A DNA stretch of 37,658 nt from an uncultured bacterium (GTDB lineage: Bacteria > Dictyoglomota > Dictyoglomia > Dictyoglomales > Dictyoglomaceae): positions 70,108 to 107,765 of the forward strand of contig CALHLF010000010.1 in the NCBI GenBank assembly GCA_938034905.1, given 5' to 3'. A program made the position numbers and the translations under genes. This document shows, in pieces, positions 1-7,903 of this stretch. Below the pieces are notes generated by a model. The model saw only the letters and a program-made list of their open reading frames with translations, was not told where the DNA came from and did no database searches. The first letter of the stretch is position 1. The number at the start of each line of letters is the position of its first letter.

Positions 1-25
1 AGAGGGAAGCATTAGGCTTCCCTCT
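1..25. terminator. Hairpin at left edge
   Basis: A perfect 10-bp inverted repeat (1-10 with 16-25) closes a 5-nt loop. The bases after it on the plus strand are A-rich rather than T-rich, so if it terminates a plus-strand gene lying left of the window it lacks a good U-tract. It could equally serve a minus-strand transcript leaving the window, where the following bases are not visible. It is seen directly in the sequence; the function is inferred. Confidence 0.5.
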
Positions 26-115
26 AAATAAAGAGATTTAATCCTCTAAAGTTTGATTCTCCAAAGTAAGTTGTAGCCTTTTATCTTGAATTTAAAGGAG
101 AATTTTTTAAAACGA

Positions 116-144
116 TTGCCTACAAATAAATATTATTGTAAACT
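116..144 (+). promoter_or_regulatory. Possible promoter of the sugar isomerase gene
   Basis: A TTGCCT hexamer (116-121) and TAAACT (139-144) are separated by 17 bp, with 31 bp from the -10 to the start codon. Each matches the sigma-70 consensus at 4 of 6 positions. The rest of 26-175 is AT-rich non-coding DNA in which I recognise no other element. Confidence 0.35.
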
Positions 145-175
145 ATTGTGAAACTTGTAAAAAGGAGGTATTGGT

Positions 176-1282
176 ATGCCCTTTGTGGATCATCGTCCCC
201 AAAAGGTAAAGAAAAATAAAGAAGAACTTATAAAACATCTTAAGACTTTTAGATTAGATCTAAAATTTTCTGTGGGAATTTGGTATTTTGCCCCTTCTGG
301 TGGAAGATTTCATGAACCTTATGTTGAACCAAAAAGTATTCCCGAAAGATTGGAAATGGCAGTAGAAATGGCAAAATTTGGTGTTAAGGGAATTGAAGCT
401 CATTATCCTGCTGAGGTTAACGAGGAGAATCTACATTTATATAAAAAACTTGAGAAAGAAACAGGTATTAGACTTATAGCGATTCCCCTAAGTTTATTTT
501 ATGATAAAATCTTTGAATTTGGCTCCCTCTCAAATCCTTATGAAAAATATAGAAAAATTGCCTATGAGAGATTAGTGGGAGGACTAAAACTGGTTAAGGA
601 GGCTAATGCAGATATATGTATAATTTGGCCTGGAATTGATGGATACACCTATTCCTTTGGGCATCTATACTACCATATGTGGGATACCTTTGAAGAATTA
701 GTAGCAGAAGCCATGGATGAAGTCCCAGGAGTGCAAGTTGCTATCGAACCAAAACCTTACGAGCCTGCTCCTAATAATATTTATAGAACCACTGCGGATG
801 GAATCTTAGCAGCAAGAGATATTGAAGCAAGATTAAAAAATCCAGAGAATCTAAAACTACTAAAAGAGGGACATGCCCTTGTGGGATTAAATCCTGAGGT
901 AGGACATGTAAGAATGGGATTTGAGGACTTACCTTATGCGTATGCTAGAGTAGCAAGAGAAGGAAGGTTATTCCATACTCATTGGAATAGCCAGCCCTTA
1001 GGAAACTACGATCAAGATCTTAATATAGGGGTTGTGGATTGGGATTCTACAGAAGCTCTTCTTTATACTTTAAAAATGGTGGGATATCAAGGATATTTTG
1101 GAATTGATATAAATCCAGAAAGAATTCCCGTTATAAAAGCTATAGAGATAAATACTAAGGTTTTAAATATAATGAATGAAAGAATTGAAAGACTTCCCCA
1201 TGAAAGAATTATCGAATGTTATTTTGATCCAGAAAATCATAGGGGAGAATTAGAGTTAATATTGGCAGAAAACCATAAATAA
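176..1282 (+). CDS. Xylose-isomerase-superfamily sugar isomerase (TIM barrel)
   Basis: This 368-residue protein probably interconverts an aldose and a ketose in the cytoplasm with two divalent metals. The residues expected of xylose and rhamnose isomerase relatives can be read: an EPKPYEP segment (Glu191, Lys193), NPEVGH (Glu241, His244), an HTHWNSQ stretch at 267-273, a D-x-D around 279-281 and GIDINPER with Asp311. It is shorter than true xylose isomerases (about 440 residues), so the exact sugar cannot be named. The ATG is preceded by a strong AAAAGGAGGT site at 161-170. The gene stands alone between a hairpin and the nrd promoter, with no sugar kinase or transporter beside it in the window. 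There is no signal peptide. The superfamily assignment is firm; the substrate is open. Confidence 0.8.
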   Translation: MPFVDHRPQKVKKNKEELIKHLKTFRLDLKFSVGIWYFAPSGGRFHEPYVEPKSIPERLEMAVEMAKFGVKGIEAHYPAEVNEENLHLYKKLEKETGIRLIAIPLSLFYDKIFEFGSLSNPYEKYRKIAYERLVGGLKLVKEANADICIIWPGIDGYTYSFGHLYYHMWDTFEELVAEAMDEVPGVQVAIEPKPYEPAPNNIYRTTADGILAARDIEARLKNPENLKLLKEGHALVGLNPEVGHVRMGFEDLPYAYARVAREGRLFHTHWNSQPLGNYDQDLNIGVVDWDSTEALLYTLKMVGYQGYFGIDINPERIPVIKAIEINTKVLNIMNERIERLPHERIIECYFDPENHRGELELILAENHK

Positions 1283-1288
1283 ATTTTT

Positions 1289-1310
1289 GGGGGAAGAAGA
1301 TTCTTCCCCC
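1289..1310 (+). terminator. Terminator after the sugar isomerase gene
   Basis: A perfect GGGGGAAGAA/TTCTTCCCCC hairpin (1289-1298 with 1301-1310) lies 6 nt after the stop codon. The 3' side is only moderately T-rich (TTCATCC), so termination may be partial. It separates the isomerase from the nrd operon. Confidence 0.7.
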
Positions 1311-1412
1311 TTCATCCTACAAATATTTTACACGTGGTCAAAATCTAAAGAAAAATAAAGAGAAATTATTTTTTTGGGTAAAAAATCCAAGAAAAAAACT
1401 ATTTTTTAACCT

Positions 1413-1441
1413 TTGACTCTATATATAGGGTATGCTATCCT
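1413..1441 (+). promoter_or_regulatory. Promoter of nrdR-nrdD-nrdG
   Basis: TTGACT at 1413-1418 and TATCCT at 1436-1441 are spaced by 17 bp, giving a sigma-70-type promoter. NrdR box 1 begins inside the -35 and fills the spacer, so repressor binding should exclude RNA polymerase. The same TATCCT -10 occurs in front of the opine dehydrogenase gene. Confidence 0.6.
1416..1431 (+). promoter_or_regulatory. NrdR box 1
   Basis: The 16-mer ACTCTATATATAGGGT matches the known NrdR box consensus (acaCwAtATaTwGtgt) at 14 of 16 positions. It overlaps the -35 end and spacer of the predicted nrd promoter. Together with box 2 it implies repression of the operon, including autoregulation of nrdR. Confidence 0.75.
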
Positions 1442-1448
1442 TTGTTTA

Positions 1449-1464
1449 ATACCATATATAGTGG
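1449..1464 (+). promoter_or_regulatory. NrdR box 2
   Basis: The 16-mer ATACCATATATAGTGG matches the NrdR box consensus at 13 of 16 positions and starts 33 bp after box 1, about three helical turns. This is the tandem arrangement usual for NrdR operators. It lies around the predicted transcription start and ends just before the nrdR start codon, overlapping the GTGGAG ribosome binding site. Confidence 0.7.
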
Positions 1465-1475
1465 AGATTAAAATT

Positions 1476-1946
1476 ATGAAATGTCCCTTTTGTGGAAATT
1501 TAGAAACAAATGTTTTAGATACTCGAGAAATTGAGAATCAAACCGTAGTTAGAAGAAGAAGAGTGTGCTTAAAATGTGGGGGAAGGTTTACCACCTACGA
1601 AAGAATAGAAGAGAAACCTATTTTAGTAATTAAAAAAGATGGAAGGAGAGAACCCTTTGATAGGAATAAACTTCTTCTTGGTCTTCAAAGGGCAACAGTA
1701 AAAAGAAATATAGAAAATGAAAAATTGGAAGAGATAATTGATGAAATATTAGGAGACATAAGAAAACAGGGATTAAGTGAGATAAAATCTAAAGAATTAG
1801 GGATGATGGTATTAGAACGATTAAGAAAATTGGATAAGGTGGCATATATTAGATTTGCTTCTGTATATCAGGAATTCAGCTCTGTTGAGGAGTTTGCAAA
1901 ACTTCTTTCTCAATTAGAAAAGGAAAAATCTGAAAGGGAGGGCTAA
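1476..1946 (+). CDS. nrdR: Transcriptional repressor NrdR
   Basis: NrdR represses ribonucleotide reductase genes when its ATP-cone domain binds dATP/ATP. The 156-residue protein has an N-terminal zinc ribbon with Cys3, Cys6, Cys31 and Cys34 (MKCPFCG and CLKCGG), followed by an ATP-cone domain from about residue 48 to 138. Its length is normal for the family. The open frame extends upstream to 1413, but that part would overlap the promoter and NrdR boxes; the ATG at 1476 gives the canonical MKCPFC start and follows a GTGGAG site. It is the first gene of the operon, 6 nt before nrdD, and its promoter carries two NrdR boxes, so it should repress itself and the reductase. Confidence 0.96.
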   Translation: MKCPFCGNLETNVLDTREIENQTVVRRRRVCLKCGGRFTTYERIEEKPILVIKKDGRREPFDRNKLLLGLQRATVKRNIENEKLEEIIDEILGDIRKQGLSEIKSKELGMMVLERLRKLDKVAYIRFASVYQEFSSVEEFAKLLSQLEKEKSEREG

Positions 1947-1952
1947 AGAGAG

Positions 1953-3836
1953 ATGGAAAAGGAAGCGAAGAATTTAATAAAGGAATACCTAGAGAGAAGT
2001 GATTGGAGGGTAAACGAGAATTCAAATATGGCTTACTCCCTTCAGGGTTTAAATTATTATCTTTATTCCAGTTTAATCGCAAAATATTGGTTAGAGAGTA
2101 TCTATCCAAAGGATATTGCAAAGGCTCATCAGGAGGGAGATTTCCATATCCACGATTTAGGATCCCTTTCCGTTTACTGTGTAGGATGGGATTTAGAGGA
2201 TCTATTATTAAGAGGATTTGGAGGAGTAGAAGGTAAAATATCAAGTAAGCCTGCAAAACATTTTAGAACTGCCTTGGGACAAATTGTCAATTTTATGTTT
2301 ACTCTACAGGGAGAAGCGGCAGGAGCAATTGCCTTTTCCAATTTTGATACCTTCTTAGCTCCATTTATAGCTTACGATGGTCTTTCCTATAAAGAAGTAA
2401 AACAAGCCCTTCAAGAGTTTATATTCAATCTTAATATTCCTACAAGGACAGGATTCCAAACACCCTTTACAAATTTAAGCTTTGACCTTGTAGTTCCCAA
2501 TGATTTAAAGGATAAAAGGGTTATTATTGGAGGAGAAAGAAAAGAGGCTACTTATTCAGAATTTCAAAAAGAAATGGATATGCTCAACGAAGCTTTCTGT
2601 GAGGTAATGCTTGAAGGAGATGCCCATGGCAGAATCTTCACCTTTCCCATTCCCACTTACAGTATTACAAGAGATTTTCCTTGGGAAAAATCCAACCTTA
2701 CTAAGATATGGGAAATGACTGCAAAATATGGGACTCCATATTTCTCTAATTTTGTAAATTCTAATATGGATCCTTCTGATGTAAGGAGTATGTGTTGTAG
2801 ATTAAGATTAGATAATTCCCTTGTAAGACAAAGAGCCTTAAGTTTTTCTCTAAATAATTCAGGTAAAAACGTAGAAGAATTAAGACATAGAGGTGGAGGA
2901 CTCTTTGGTGCCAATCCCCTAACTGGAAGTATCGGAGTTGTTACTATAAATCTTCCAAGAATTGGATATCTCTCTAAGAATGAAGATGAATTCTTTGAGA
3001 GATTAGCATTTCTTATGGATTTGGCAAAGGAAAGTTTAGAAATAAAAAGAAAAGTTCTTGAGGATTTAACCCATAAAAATCTTTATCCCTATTCTAAATA
3101 TTATCTTTCTGGTGTTTATGAACTCACAGGACAATATTGGGGTAACCATTTCTCAACTATAGGAATTATAGGGGCCCATGAAGCATGTGTAAATCTTTTA
3201 GGAGAGGGAATTGAGGGAACAACGGGTAGAGAATTTGCCATTAAGATTTTAGAATTTATGAGGGAAAGGCTTTTAAAATATCAAAGGGAGACAAATAATT
3301 TATATAATCTTGAAGCCACCCCTGGAGAAGGAACTTCCTACAGATTAGCTCGAATTGATAAAATGAAATTTAAAGATATATATACCTCTGGAGAAAAGGA
3401 GCCATTTTATACAAATTCCACCCAACTTCCTGTAGATTATTCAAAAGATCCCTTTGAGGTATTGGAACATCAGGATAAACTTCAAAGTCTATATACTGGT
3501 GGCACAGTTCTACATATCTTTCTAGGAGAAGCTATAGACGATATAAACTTAGTAAAGGATGCGGTGAAATTGATTTCTTCTAACTATCGCCTCCCATATT
3601 TTACCCTTACTCCTACCTTCAGTATATGTCCAGAGCATGGATATATAAGGGGAGAAAAGAAAAACTGTCCCTATTGTGGAAAGGAAACAGAGATTTATTC
3701 AAGAGTTGTTGGATATTATAGACCTGTTAAAAGTTGGAATAAGGGAAAGCAGGAGGAATTCAAATTCAGGAAATCCTTCATATTAACTTTAAAGGAGAGT
3801 AGAAGAATTGAAAATCTCAGGCTACCTGGGATTTAG
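1953..3836 (+). CDS. nrdD: Anaerobic (class III) ribonucleoside-triphosphate reductase
   Basis: This glycyl-radical enzyme makes dNTPs from NTPs without oxygen. The 627-residue protein shows the candidate active-site cysteines (Cys76 in SVYCVGW; Cys281-Cys282 in SMCCRL), a zinc site near the C-terminus (CPEHGY plus CPYCG, i.e. three Cys and a His), and the glycyl radical at about Gly587 in RVVGYYRP. It begins directly with the catalytic-domain motif VNENSNMAYS, so the N-terminal ATP-cone found in many NrdD proteins is absent. A GGGAGGG site lies within the end of nrdR. The last 29 nt overlap nrdG. It is activated by NrdG and presumably repressed by NrdR through the two upstream boxes. Confidence 0.96.
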   Translation: MEKEAKNLIKEYLERSDWRVNENSNMAYSLQGLNYYLYSSLIAKYWLESIYPKDIAKAHQEGDFHIHDLGSLSVYCVGWDLEDLLLRGFGGVEGKISSKPAKHFRTALGQIVNFMFTLQGEAAGAIAFSNFDTFLAPFIAYDGLSYKEVKQALQEFIFNLNIPTRTGFQTPFTNLSFDLVVPNDLKDKRVIIGGERKEATYSEFQKEMDMLNEAFCEVMLEGDAHGRIFTFPIPTYSITRDFPWEKSNLTKIWEMTAKYGTPYFSNFVNSNMDPSDVRSMCCRLRLDNSLVRQRALSFSLNNSGKNVEELRHRGGGLFGANPLTGSIGVVTINLPRIGYLSKNEDEFFERLAFLMDLAKESLEIKRKVLEDLTHKNLYPYSKYYLSGVYELTGQYWGNHFSTIGIIGAHEACVNLLGEGIEGTTGREFAIKILEFMRERLLKYQRETNNLYNLEATPGEGTSYRLARIDKMKFKDIYTSGEKEPFYTNSTQLPVDYSKDPFEVLEHQDKLQSLYTGGTVLHIFLGEAIDDINLVKDAVKLISSNYRLPYFTLTPTFSICPEHGYIRGEKKNCPYCGKETEIYSRVVGYYRPVKSWNKGKQEEFKFRKSFILTLKESRRIENLRLPGI

Positions 3837-4509
3837 TTTGATAGATTTTCCTAAAAGAATATCTTTTGTTATATTCACTCAGGGATGTAATTTTCGATGC
3901 CCTTTTTGTCATAATCCAGAATTAATATCTACAAGAAAAAAGGGGCAATATTCCGAAGAATTTATATTAGAAGAATTAGCAAGAAGGAAAAAGATAATAG
4001 ATTCAGTGGTGATAACGGGAGGAGAACCTACATTGCAAAGGGATCTCCCCCAGTTTTTATTCAAGCTAAAAAAGAGAAGATTCTTTATAAAATTAGATAC
4101 TAATGGGAGTAATCCTTATATGCTGATGGAGCTAATTCAGGCAAAATTAATAGATTATATTGCGTTAGATTTTAAAAATTCCGAAGGGAAATATGCAAAA
4201 ACTATTGGTTTAAAAGAGGATTTAGCAGAAAAATATTATAAGAATCTTATGGAGTCTTTGAGGATTTTAAAGAGAAGTAACATAAATTTTGAGATAAGAA
4301 CTACAATAATTCCAGAGTTAGTAGAAGAAGAAGATTTAAATAATATAAAAGAGATTATTGGAGATGTTCCCTATTATTTACAGCAATTTAATCCTGAGAA
4401 AACTCTAAATTTTGAATATAGATTTCAGAAACCATATTCCTTAGAAAAGATTATAGGTTTTAAAGAAAAAGTTAAAGGGAAATTAAGGGGAATTATTAAT
4501 TCTTCTTAG
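3808..4509 (+). CDS. nrdG: Anaerobic ribonucleotide reductase activating protein (radical SAM)
   Basis: NrdG uses S-adenosylmethionine and a 4Fe-4S cluster to install the glycyl radical on NrdD. The 233-residue protein carries the radical-SAM CxxxCxxC motif (Cys27, Cys31, Cys34), followed by a GGEPT motif. I chose the TTG at 3808 because an AAAGGAGAG site (3791-3799) sits 8 nt upstream, even though this overlaps the end of nrdD by 29 nt; the overlap suggests translational coupling. The protein is longer than E. coli NrdG (154 residues) and resembles the longer form common in thermophiles. Its 3' end overlaps the convergent transporter gene by 27 bp with no terminator between them. Confidence 0.93.
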   Translation: MKISGYLGFSLIDFPKRISFVIFTQGCNFRCPFCHNPELISTRKKGQYSEEFILEELARRKKIIDSVVITGGEPTLQRDLPQFLFKLKKRRFFIKLDTNGSNPYMLMELIQAKLIDYIALDFKNSEGKYAKTIGLKEDLAEKYYKNLMESLRILKRSNINFEIRTTIIPELVEEEDLNNIKEIIGDVPYYLQQFNPEKTLNFEYRFQKPYSLEKIIGFKEKVKGKLRGIINSS

Positions 4510-5664
4510 GACCAATAGGGCAATAATGGATATTATTGCTCCTTGAAGAAAATTAATTCTATAGCTTCCATAATCAATAATTAAACCCGAAACAAAGTAG
4601 GAAATAATTTGAGCCAAAGAAATTACTAAATTGTTTATTCCCACAAAGCTTCCTGCTTTCTCCTTGGGAATATAACTTAATAAAAGACTATAAGGCACAA
4701 TTGACAATAAGGATAAGCTTAGTCCATAGAGAATTAATGGGGGATAAATATGAATTAATCTATAGACCTGAGAGAAAAGAACACTACTTATGGCTAAAAG
4801 AGATAATCCTATCGCACTTAATTTATCTTTAGAATATTTGTCCGCAAGAAAACCTATGGGAATAGTGGAAATCCAAGATAACACTCCAAAAATACCAAGA
4901 GCAATTATATATTCCTTTAAAGAGGCAGAAAGAGCATCTTGAAAAAAGAGAAGAATAAAGGAACTAATAGAAGATATACTATACCATATTAACCATTGCA
5001 AAGCAAAGAGCTTAAGCCATATTCTTCCCTTGAAATAATTAAAATCTATAAAACCTTTATTATGTATTTTTCCTTCCTCAGGGATAAGAAGGAGAAATAA
5101 TATGGAAAGGATTATTCCTAAATAGATTAAGAGAAATTTTATAAAATCAGTATGGAAGAACAAGATTAGTACAATATATATCCCTTGAGCTAAATAAGAT
5201 GAGAAATTTAATATTCCTGTAGCCTTTGCAAAGAAATTTTTAGGTATTATATCTGGGACCAAGGATTGAAAAGGTGCAAGACCAGCAAAGAAAAATATGG
5301 AGACAAGTAAAGTATTTATATATAAATCTTTTAAATCTTTTGATCCTTCAAATCTTAAAAGAGCTAAGATTAAGAATAATAAACTGAAGATAATGATATA
5401 TTTTCTTCCTTTTAAAATCTTGATTAATCTATCGGATAGTATACCAATTAATGGTGGAACCACCATTCCCGCAAAACTTATTATGGCCATAATAGTTCCA
5501 ATTTGAGTTTTGGAGTTTGTAAATTTACTTAAGAAAAATATTAAACTAAAACTTCTAAAGGCAGAAAACAAAGAAAACCCAGTATTTCCAATTCCTAATA
5601 GAATTATTAACTTGTATATATTTTTTATCTCAACAAATTCTCTTTCCAACTCCTTAACCTTCAT
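4483..5664 (-). CDS. Major facilitator superfamily transporter
   Basis: A 393-residue membrane protein with about 12 hydrophobic spans and the MFS loop 2-3 motif A (GILSDRLIKILKGRK). MFS carriers move small molecules by uniport, symport or antiport; the substrate cannot be read here. It is the last gene of the six-gene operon that begins with the opine-dehydrogenase-like enzyme, and its ATG shares one base with the stop of the upstream gene (TAATG). By analogy with opine metallophore clusters, which include an MFS exporter, it may export the product of that operon; this is inference only. Its 3' end overlaps nrdG. Confidence 0.85.
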   Translation of the reverse strand: MKVKELEREFVEIKNIYKLIILLGIGNTGFSLFSAFRSFSLIFFLSKFTNSKTQIGTIMAIISFAGMVVPPLIGILSDRLIKILKGRKYIIIFSLLFLILALLRFEGSKDLKDLYINTLLVSIFFFAGLAPFQSLVPDIIPKNFFAKATGILNFSSYLAQGIYIVLILFFHTDFIKFLLIYLGIILSILFLLLIPEEGKIHNKGFIDFNYFKGRIWLKLFALQWLIWYSISSISSFILLFFQDALSASLKEYIIALGIFGVLSWISTIPIGFLADKYSKDKLSAIGLSLLAISSVLFSQVYRLIHIYPPLILYGLSLSLLSIVPYSLLLSYIPKEKAGSFVGINNLVISLAQIISYFVSGLIIDYGSYRINFLQGAIISIIALLVLRRINNSP

Positions 5665-5888
5665 TAATCCTCTTTGACTTCCTCTGGTATGTTTAATAGC
5701 TTATAAACTTCTTCTACATTTTTCTTATAAAGTTCAGATTTTTCTAATTCTCCCTTCTCTTTATAAATTTCTGATAAAATAAGAGATATTTCTAAAATAT
5801 TCTCAAAACTATTGATTTCTTTATAATAGCTCAAAATCTTTAAAAGGGTTTCAATTAAATCTTGAAATTCTCTCACTCCTTTTTTCAT
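5664..5888 (-). CDS. Small helical protein, TPR-like
   Basis: A 74-residue, Lys/Glu-rich protein predicted to be all-helical, with a pattern (SEIYKEKGELEKSELYKKN) resembling one tetratricopeptide repeat. It overlaps the stop of the upstream cyclase/ATPase gene in an ATGA arrangement, and the MFS gene starts on its stop codon. Because the upstream protein ends inside a TPR region, this could be the detached last repeat of an originally longer protein, separated by a frameshift; or it could be a co-translated partner. No independent function can be assigned. Confidence 0.6.
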   Translation of the reverse strand: MKKGVREFQDLIETLLKILSYYKEINSFENILEISLILSEIYKEKGELEKSELYKKNVEEVYKLLNIPEEVKED

Positions 5889-7897
5889 TCTTTTTTGAAC
5901 TCAAGATATATAAGATTTTTCTCAAATAGTTTTCTTTCAGGAATTTTTCTTTTATTTTTTAACTTTTCTCCAACCCTTTTTAAGGTCTTTTCTGCCTCTT
6001 CCAACTTATTACCCTTAATCTGGGCAGAGGATAAGTAAATTAAAGCAAGAATTAGCCATTCCTCAACCCCTAAACTCTCCCATAGTTCTACTGCCCTTTT
6101 AATATATCTTTCTGCCAATCCCAAATTTTCCATAGCTAAATAACAGGTCCCTATATTACATAAAGAATGGGCTATACCTGAGAAGTATTTTATTCTTTCA
6201 CATATATTTAAAGCCTTCTCATACAAGGTATAAAGATCATCTCTTTCCCTTCTTATAAATCTTAATTTTTGAAGTTTTGAAAGGGTACTTTTTATCTCAT
6301 CAATACTATATTCTCCTTTACTAAAGTAGATAATATCATTCAGAGAAAATCTTTTCCCCACTATAGAAGCCCAACAAAGGATATTTTTTGCTAAAGAATC
6401 TAAGGAATCTATTCTTGTCTGCATAATCCCATATATATTATCGGGAATCTTGTTTAAGATTTCTTCCACCTTAAAATTTCTCTCTTTAATAATTCCTGAT
6501 ATCTCTTCTAAGAATAAGGGTTTTCTTCCCAATCTCCTTACAATTTCATCGATCATCCTTATATTTAAGTTCGGAACAATTTGATTAAGTAATTCCTTGG
6601 CTTCTTCAAAGGAAAGGGGATTAAGATAAATATATAGATCTGGGCAAAGACCTTTTAGGGTTTTGCGAAGAACTTCATTAGTTCTATAAATTAATATAAA
6701 ACTTATGGGAAAGGATTTTCTAAGATTAACAATCTCCCTAAGAACTCTTATAGTAGAAGCATCTCCCCAATGAAGATCATCAAAAACAAATATAACAGGT
6801 TTATCTTTATATGTGGAAATAAAAATTTCTTCCAACAATATTTTCCACAATTGTTCCTTTGAGCTTTGATCCCATTGGGATAAGAGGTCCTTTTTTGAAA
6901 GAAATAAAAAATTTAATATTAAAGATTTATAGTATTCTAAAGGTATTATAATTTCCCTTTTAGCAAAGATCTTTTTTAATTTTCTTTCTATCTTTTCCTC
7001 TACTTCATTATCTTTAATCTTCCATATACTTTTTATAATCTCAAGTATAGGATAATAAGGAAAATTAGATGTATAGGAGTAGGCTCTTCCTTTATACCAA
7101 ATAAAATCGTTCTGAAACTTATTCTTTACTTCTTTAATCAATCTTGATTTTCCAATCCCTTCTTCTCCTTCTATTAAAATTAAAACCCCTTTATCTTCAA
7201 TCTTCCTCAAAATATTCTCTATATTTTTTAACTCCTTTTTCCTTCCCACAAAGGGAAATATTAAATTTTTTCTTTCTTTTCTCTCTCCTATTACTAAATA
7301 AGCTTCTACTTCTTTATTGAGTTTTTGTATATTAAACTTACCCAATTTTTTATATAAAAATCTTTTACTTGCTAACTTCAAAGTATTAGAGGTAACAATA
7401 ACTCTGTCTAAGGGGCAAAAATTCTGAAGATAAACTCCCTCATTTACAGGATCTCCTAATAAATCTAATTCTCCTTTTAACATTCCCTGCCAAACTTTTC
7501 CAGTAGATATAGCTATTTTTAAAGAGAGTTCTGGAATATCCTTCTTGATTTCTCTTACCTTATTTAAAATGGACAAGGAGGCCAAAATAGCTCCGTCTGC
7601 AAAATTCTCAAAGGATTTTGGAACTCCAAAGGCAGATATAAAACCATCACCTAAAAATTTTATTATCCTTCCACCATATTTTTCTACTTCTTTTTCAAGG
7701 ATATTAAATAGTTCTTTTATAAGCTCTGCAGTATCATCTACGCCTAATTTTGATAGGATTTGACTGTAGTTTTTCAAGTCTAAAACTAAGATAGAAGCTA
7801 ATTTTAATTCTTCCTTTATCTCTCCTAAAGGTTTTCCACAATTATAGCAGAATTTTGCCTCTTCGGGATTATCGGTTCCACAATTTGAGCATTTCAT
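5885..7897 (-). CDS. Zinc-ribbon, adenylate-cyclase-like, STAND-type ATPase protein
   Basis: A 670-residue multidomain protein. Residues 3-20 form a zinc ribbon (Cys3, Cys6, Cys17, Cys20). Residues 35-200 are a class III nucleotide cyclase domain: metal-binding Asp40 and Asp84, adenine-selecting Lys80 and Asp145, and Asn152 are present, but the transition-state Arg expected four residues after Asn152 is Tyr156. An AAA/STAND ATPase follows, with Walker A GEEGIGKS (244-251) and Walker B ending in Asp373-Asp374. TPR-like helices run from about 557 to the end. Relatives are usually about 1000 residues or more; here the winged-helix part appears joined directly to a TPR near residue 555. A regulatory or signal-transduction role is likely. 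It lies 6 nt after the ATP-grasp gene in the same operon. Confidence 0.8.
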   Translation of the reverse strand: MKCSNCGTDNPEEAKFCYNCGKPLGEIKEELKLASILVLDLKNYSQILSKLGVDDTAELIKELFNILEKEVEKYGGRIIKFLGDGFISAFGVPKSFENFADGAILASLSILNKVREIKKDIPELSLKIAISTGKVWQGMLKGELDLLGDPVNEGVYLQNFCPLDRVIVTSNTLKLASKRFLYKKLGKFNIQKLNKEVEAYLVIGERKERKNLIFPFVGRKKELKNIENILRKIEDKGVLILIEGEEGIGKSRLIKEVKNKFQNDFIWYKGRAYSYTSNFPYYPILEIIKSIWKIKDNEVEEKIERKLKKIFAKREIIIPLEYYKSLILNFLFLSKKDLLSQWDQSSKEQLWKILLEEIFISTYKDKPVIFVFDDLHWGDASTIRVLREIVNLRKSFPISFILIYRTNEVLRKTLKGLCPDLYIYLNPLSFEEAKELLNQIVPNLNIRMIDEIVRRLGRKPLFLEEISGIIKERNFKVEEILNKIPDNIYGIMQTRIDSLDSLAKNILCWASIVGKRFSLNDIIYFSKGEYSIDEIKSTLSKLQKLRFIRRERDDLYTLYEKALNICERIKYFSGIAHSLCNIGTCYLAMENLGLAERYIKRAVELWESLGVEEWLILALIYLSSAQIKGNKLEEAEKTLKRVGEKLKNKRKIPERKLFEKNLIYLEFKKE

Positions 7898-7903
7898 GTA
7901 AAA

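Noticed and set aside
1413-1475. Longer NrdR with a 21-residue N-terminal extension
   Set aside because: It would start inside the promoter and NrdR box 1, has no ribosome binding site and adds a non-family sequence before the canonical MKCPFC start.
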